A DNA stretch of 8,937 bases from Lachnospiraceae bacterium (GTDB lineage Bacteria > Bacillota > Clostridia > Lachnospirales > Lachnospiraceae). Location of the stretch: contig JAFUKK010000271.1 of assembly GCA_017473665.1 (NCBI GenBank), positions 1 to 8,937 on the forward strand. Direction: 5' to 3'. Below the pieces are notes generated by a model. The model worked only from the letters and a program-made list of their open reading frames with translations. It had not been told where the DNA came from and did not search any database. The number at the start of each line of letters is the position of its first letter. Positions within the stretch are counted from its first letter, which is position 1. The translations under genes were made by a program, and so were the position numbers. This document shows positions 6,928-8,937 of the stretch, piece by piece.

Positions 6928-7566
6928 TTAACTGTTTACCCTGAATTTATCGTAGAGTTTCTTCAACGCTTTCTTTTCGATTCTGGATACATAACTACGG
7001 GATATTCCCATTCGTTTTCCGATTTCGTTCTGGGTCAACTCCCGCCCGTTGGCCAATCCGTACCGCATAATTAAAATCTCTCTTTCCCGGACGGTAAGAC
7101 AACTGTCCATCCATTGATACATCCGCACAATGTTTTTTTGCAGTTCCATATCCTCTACAATATCCGTCTGGGCAGCCTCAATGATATCCACCAATTGGAT
7201 TTCTTTTCCTTCCTTATCCTGTCCAATGGGCTCATAAAGAGACACCTCTCTGGCAGACTTCTTTTTGGTACGCAACATCATCAACAGTTCGTTGTCTATA
7301 CATCTGCAGGCATAAGTAGCAAGTCTGCCCTTTCCCGCATCAAATGTATCCACCGCTTTAATCAATCCGATACATCCAACGGAAATCAAGTCCTCCAATT
7401 CCTCATCCATGCTCTGATATTTTTTGGCTATGTGAGCAACCAATCTCAAATTCCGCTCCACCAAAACCAGTCTCGCCTGCTGTGCCTCCTGCTCGTTTCC
7501 CTCCTGTAACAGGCGTATATATTCTGCCTCTTCCGTTTGGGTTAATGGTTTTTCAAAGGTTTTCAA
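6928..7566 (-). CDS. sigK: RNA polymerase sporulation sigma factor SigK
   Basis: SigK directs late mother-cell transcription during spore formation. From TTG at 7566 the product has 212 residues. Region 2 shows ERNLRLVAHIAKKY (37-50), EDLISVGCIGLIKA (58-71) and LATYACRCIDNELLMMLR (82-99). SLYEPIGQDKEG (109-120) is typical of SigK/SigE. Region 4 has LTVREREILIMRYG (157-170) and the helix-turn-helix LTQNEIGKRMGISRSYV (177-193). I chose TTG 7566 because GGGAGGTG stands just before it and the protein then begins MKTFEKPL, matching the mature start of SigK proteins. A longer TTG start at 7593 adds nine residues with a poorer site. Either way there is no long hydrophobic pro-sequence like that removed by SpoIVFB in Bacillus. 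The gene is unbroken here, with no skin-type insertion. SigE is the main alternative, but the sequence fits SigK better. Confidence 0.88.
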   Translation of the reverse strand: MKTFEKPLTQTEEAEYIRLLQEGNEQEAQQARLVLVERNLRLVAHIAKKYQSMDEELEDLISVGCIGLIKAVDTFDAGKGRLATYACRCIDNELLMMLRTKKKSAREVSLYEPIGQDKEGKEIQLVDIIEAAQTDIVEDMELQKNIVRMYQWMDSCLTVREREILIMRYGLANGRELTQNEIGKRMGISRSYVSRIEKKALKKLYDKFRVNS

Positions 7567-7569
7567 AAG

Positions 7570-7577
7570 CACCTCCC
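7570..7577 (-). promoter_or_regulatory. Strong Shine-Dalgarno site deciding the sigK start
   Basis: GGGAGGTG (7577-7570) contains seven consecutive bases complementary to the 16S rRNA tail (GGAGGTG). GGAGG ends 5 nt before the TTG at 7566. This site lies inside the longer possible frame from 7593, which favours the shorter protein. Confidence 0.65.
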
Positions 7578-7593
7578 GGATTGCACTTAACAA

Positions 7594-7622
7594 TAGTTTA
7601 TGTGCCTTCCGGGCCTCTCGTG
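7594..7622 (-). promoter_or_regulatory. Possible mother-cell (SigK/SigE-type) promoter before sigK
   Basis: CATAAACTA (7602-7594) fits the SigK -10 pattern CATAnnnTA exactly. CACG (7622-7619), carrying the AC core of the SigK -35, precedes it by 16 nt. CATAAACT also fits 7 of 8 bases of the SigE -10, but no SigE-like -35 is seen. The motifs are short, so a chance match is possible. It would allow transcription of sigK in the mother cell independent of hemW. Confidence 0.3.
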
Positions 7623-7639
7623 CCTGTCATCCCCAAACC

Positions 7640-8824
7640 TTACCCCAATAAAAATTGTGCCATCACATAATTACTCAAATCTAATCCAAGCTTTGTCAAT
7701 GCCAAATATGGTGTACCCGCACTTTTCTGTCCCATTGCATCCTCCGATTCATACTCTGTCCCATACCTAAGCAAACCATCCTTAATATTCTTTTGGATTA
7801 CCGGTCCATAGATTTTTTCCATAGATACACCGTACCGTTGTTCAAACGCCTCCACAGATACCCCCTTTGTCATCCGCAGTCCCAGATACATGGTCTCTTC
7901 CATCTGTTCCGCCACAGACAACTGCTGTACCCCTTCCCGCTGTTCCAAAGGATTTTTTATATAGCGTTGGATATCCGCACCATTTTGAAAACGCACCTCT
8001 CTCATCAGGGATGCAGCTCCCAGTCCCAGTCCAAGATACTCTCTACCGGTCCAATAGCCTGCATTATGCCGACATTCCCTGCCCGGCAATGCATAATTGG
8101 AAATCTCATATCTATAATATCCCTGCTCCAACAGATATTTCTCCGTATCCCGGTACATCTTCCGTTCCGTGTCCTCATCAGGCAACTCCAATTGCCCCTG
8201 CTCATAGGCAGTATGGAAAGGAGTGCCCTCCTCCACAATCAAAGAATACGCAGAAATATGCTCCGGCCGTAGAGCCAACACTTGCTGCAGGCTCTCAAGA
8301 TAACTCACCACAGTCTGCCCCGGCAATGCACTCATCAAATCCACATTCAGATTATCAAATCCTGCTGCCCTGGCCAGCTCATAAGTGTCCAAGAATTGTT
8401 GCCAAGTATGAATCCTGCCCAAGGTCCGGAGTTCTTTCTCATTGGCAGACTGAAGCCCGATGCTCAGCCGGTTCACGCCCACATCGCGATAAATATGGAG
8501 TTTTTCTGCATCTACGGTACCCGGATTGACCTCTATGGTAATCTCCGCATCCGCTGTCAGTGCGTAATTTTCCCGAATCAGTGTAAACATCCGCTCTATC
8601 TGCTCTCCCGACAGGATAGAAGGTGTCCCACCACCGATAAAAATACTGCACACCTGATAATCCTTACATTCCGCAGCTCTTCCCCTTATTTCCAAGAAAA
8701 GTGCCTCCATGTATGCCTCCCTTTCCGCCTCCGACGCAGAGGCGGAAAGAAAATCACAATAAAGACACTTCCTTACGCAAAAGGGAATATGAATATACAA
8801 TTCCAATAATTTATTTGCCATCAT
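7640..8824 (-). CDS. hemW: Radical SAM heme chaperone HemW (HemN-like)
   Basis: This 394-residue protein has the length and order of HemW, a radical-SAM family heme-binding protein thought to deliver heme to target proteins. It is often misnamed oxygen-independent coproporphyrinogen III oxidase. The N-terminus has IHIPFC and the cluster motif CVRKCLYC (Cys16, Cys20, Cys23), followed by Asp-Phe rather than the extra Cys of true HemN. Then come FIGGGTPSILS and, further on, NRLSIGLQS and NVDLMSALPGQT. The C-terminal HemN domain ends YLALTKLGLDLSNYVMAQFL, typical of HemW. The start is ATGATG (8824/8821) and has no clear Shine-Dalgarno site. It lies inside the last codons of the lepA reading frame, so it may have relied on translational coupling to lepA. 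sigK follows within about 75 nt and may share transcripts. Confidence 0.94.
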   Translation of the reverse strand: MMANKLLELYIHIPFCVRKCLYCDFLSASASEAEREAYMEALFLEIRGRAAECKDYQVCSIFIGGGTPSILSGEQIERMFTLIRENYALTADAEITIEVNPGTVDAEKLHIYRDVGVNRLSIGLQSANEKELRTLGRIHTWQQFLDTYELARAAGFDNLNVDLMSALPGQTVVSYLESLQQVLALRPEHISAYSLIVEEGTPFHTAYEQGQLELPDEDTERKMYRDTEKYLLEQGYYRYEISNYALPGRECRHNAGYWTGREYLGLGLGAASLMREVRFQNGADIQRYIKNPLEQREGVQQLSVAEQMEETMYLGLRMTKGVSVEAFEQRYGVSMEKIYGPVIQKNIKDGLLRYGTEYESEDAMGQKSAGTPYLALTKLGLDLSNYVMAQFLLG

Positions 8825-8879
8825 CTAATTTTAACACACTCATAAATGCTTTCTGGGGGATTTCCACATTTCCCACCTG
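8811..8879 (-). pseudogene. lepA: Detached C-terminal tail of lepA beyond an in-frame TGA
   Basis: After the TGA at 8882-8880 the same frame continues for 22 codons, starting QVGNVEIPQKAF and ending LKLDDGK with TAA at 8813-8811. This is the normal LepA terminus, overlapping the hemW start by 14 nt. Its conservation shows that the stop is recent, is read through, or is a sequence error. Without readthrough this segment is untranslated. Confidence 0.7.
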
Positions 8880-8937
8880 TCACATTCGTTTCTTACCCTC
8901 TTTCTGCTTCTCTAACAGCTTCTTCTTTCGGGTAATA
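8880..8937 (-). CDS. lepA: Elongation factor 4 (LepA), C-terminal end only, with premature TGA
   Basis: Only the last 18 codons before a TGA (8882-8880) are in the window; the rest lies beyond base 8937. The residues ITRKKKLLEKQKEGKKRM are the very conserved segment near the end of LepA, a GTPase that acts on stalled or initiating ribosomes. In the family the next residue is Lys or Arg, followed by QVGNVE or similar. Here that codon is TGA, one base change from CGA or AGA. The protein would lose about 23 residues of the C-terminal tail, which reaches into the ribosome. lepA is followed by hemW in many Firmicutes, which supports the identity. Whether the protein works cannot be told from here. 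Confidence 0.85.
   Translation of the reverse strand, partial: ITRKKKLLEKQKEGKKRM

Noticed and set aside
7590..7640. Possible terminator between hemW and sigK
   Set aside because: Only 3-bp stems are found and there is no T-run; readthrough from hemW into sigK seems likely.
7867..8529. Long plus-strand open frame of 220 codons opposite hemW
   Set aside because: It is antisense to a well-conserved radical-SAM gene, has a Pro/Ser/His-rich composition typical of an antisense frame, and shows no recognisable domain.
8880..8882. Genome-wide reassignment of TGA to an amino acid as the explanation for the lepA stop
   Set aside because: ispG ends with TGA at its expected place and Trp is encoded by TGG in the genes read here, so TGA is used as an ordinary stop.
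1..8937. CRISPR arrays, tRNA or rRNA genes, insertion sequences, attachment sites
   Set aside because: No regularly spaced direct repeats, cloverleaf-like segments, transposase frames or terminal repeats were seen; nearly the whole window is accounted for by conserved genes.

Overview
All protein genes in this window lie on the minus strand, so transcription runs from right (8937) to left (1). The gene set points to a spore-forming low-to-moderate-GC Firmicute of class Clostridia, most likely a Lachnospiraceae-type organism. It has a Gram-positive PolC, the mother-cell sporulation factor SigK without a long pro-sequence, the non-mevalonate isoprenoid enzyme IspG, and Shine-Dalgarno-led genes. 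The family assignment is inferred from protein character and was not searched.

In transcription order: (1) The 3' end of lepA (elongation factor 4) enters from the right edge. A TGA stop interrupts its highly conserved C-terminal tail, and the rest of the tail is still readable in frame and overlaps the next start. (2) hemW (radical-SAM heme chaperone) follows, then sigK. (3) Next is a short intergenic region with a good sigma-A-type promoter (TTGTCA-17-TATACT) overlapped by a perfect 17-bp inverted repeat. It leads into a two-gene unit: an HD-GYP-like regulator that has lost half of its signature, and a PilT-like secretion/pilus ATPase homologue whose nucleotide-handling motifs are eroded. 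(4) A 9-bp hairpin and a T-run end that unit. A spacer of about 230 bp without a gene then carries a candidate comM promoter. (5) comM and dprA, two DNA-processing genes of natural transformation, are tightly coupled. (6) After a second candidate promoter come ispG and the start of polC, which leaves the window at base 1 after its first 282 codons.

Most of the window is housekeeping: translation quality, heme handling, sporulation sigma factor, recombination, isoprenoids and replication. The most unusual part is the HD-like/PilT-like pair. Both proteins keep the fold-level landmarks of signalling and pilus-motor families while losing key catalytic residues, no pilin or pilus assembly gene is visible beside them, and they are controlled from a promoter with a striking palindromic element. 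Their position next to comM-dprA makes a link to DNA uptake or pilus control conceivable but unproven. The second point to check is the in-frame stop in lepA.
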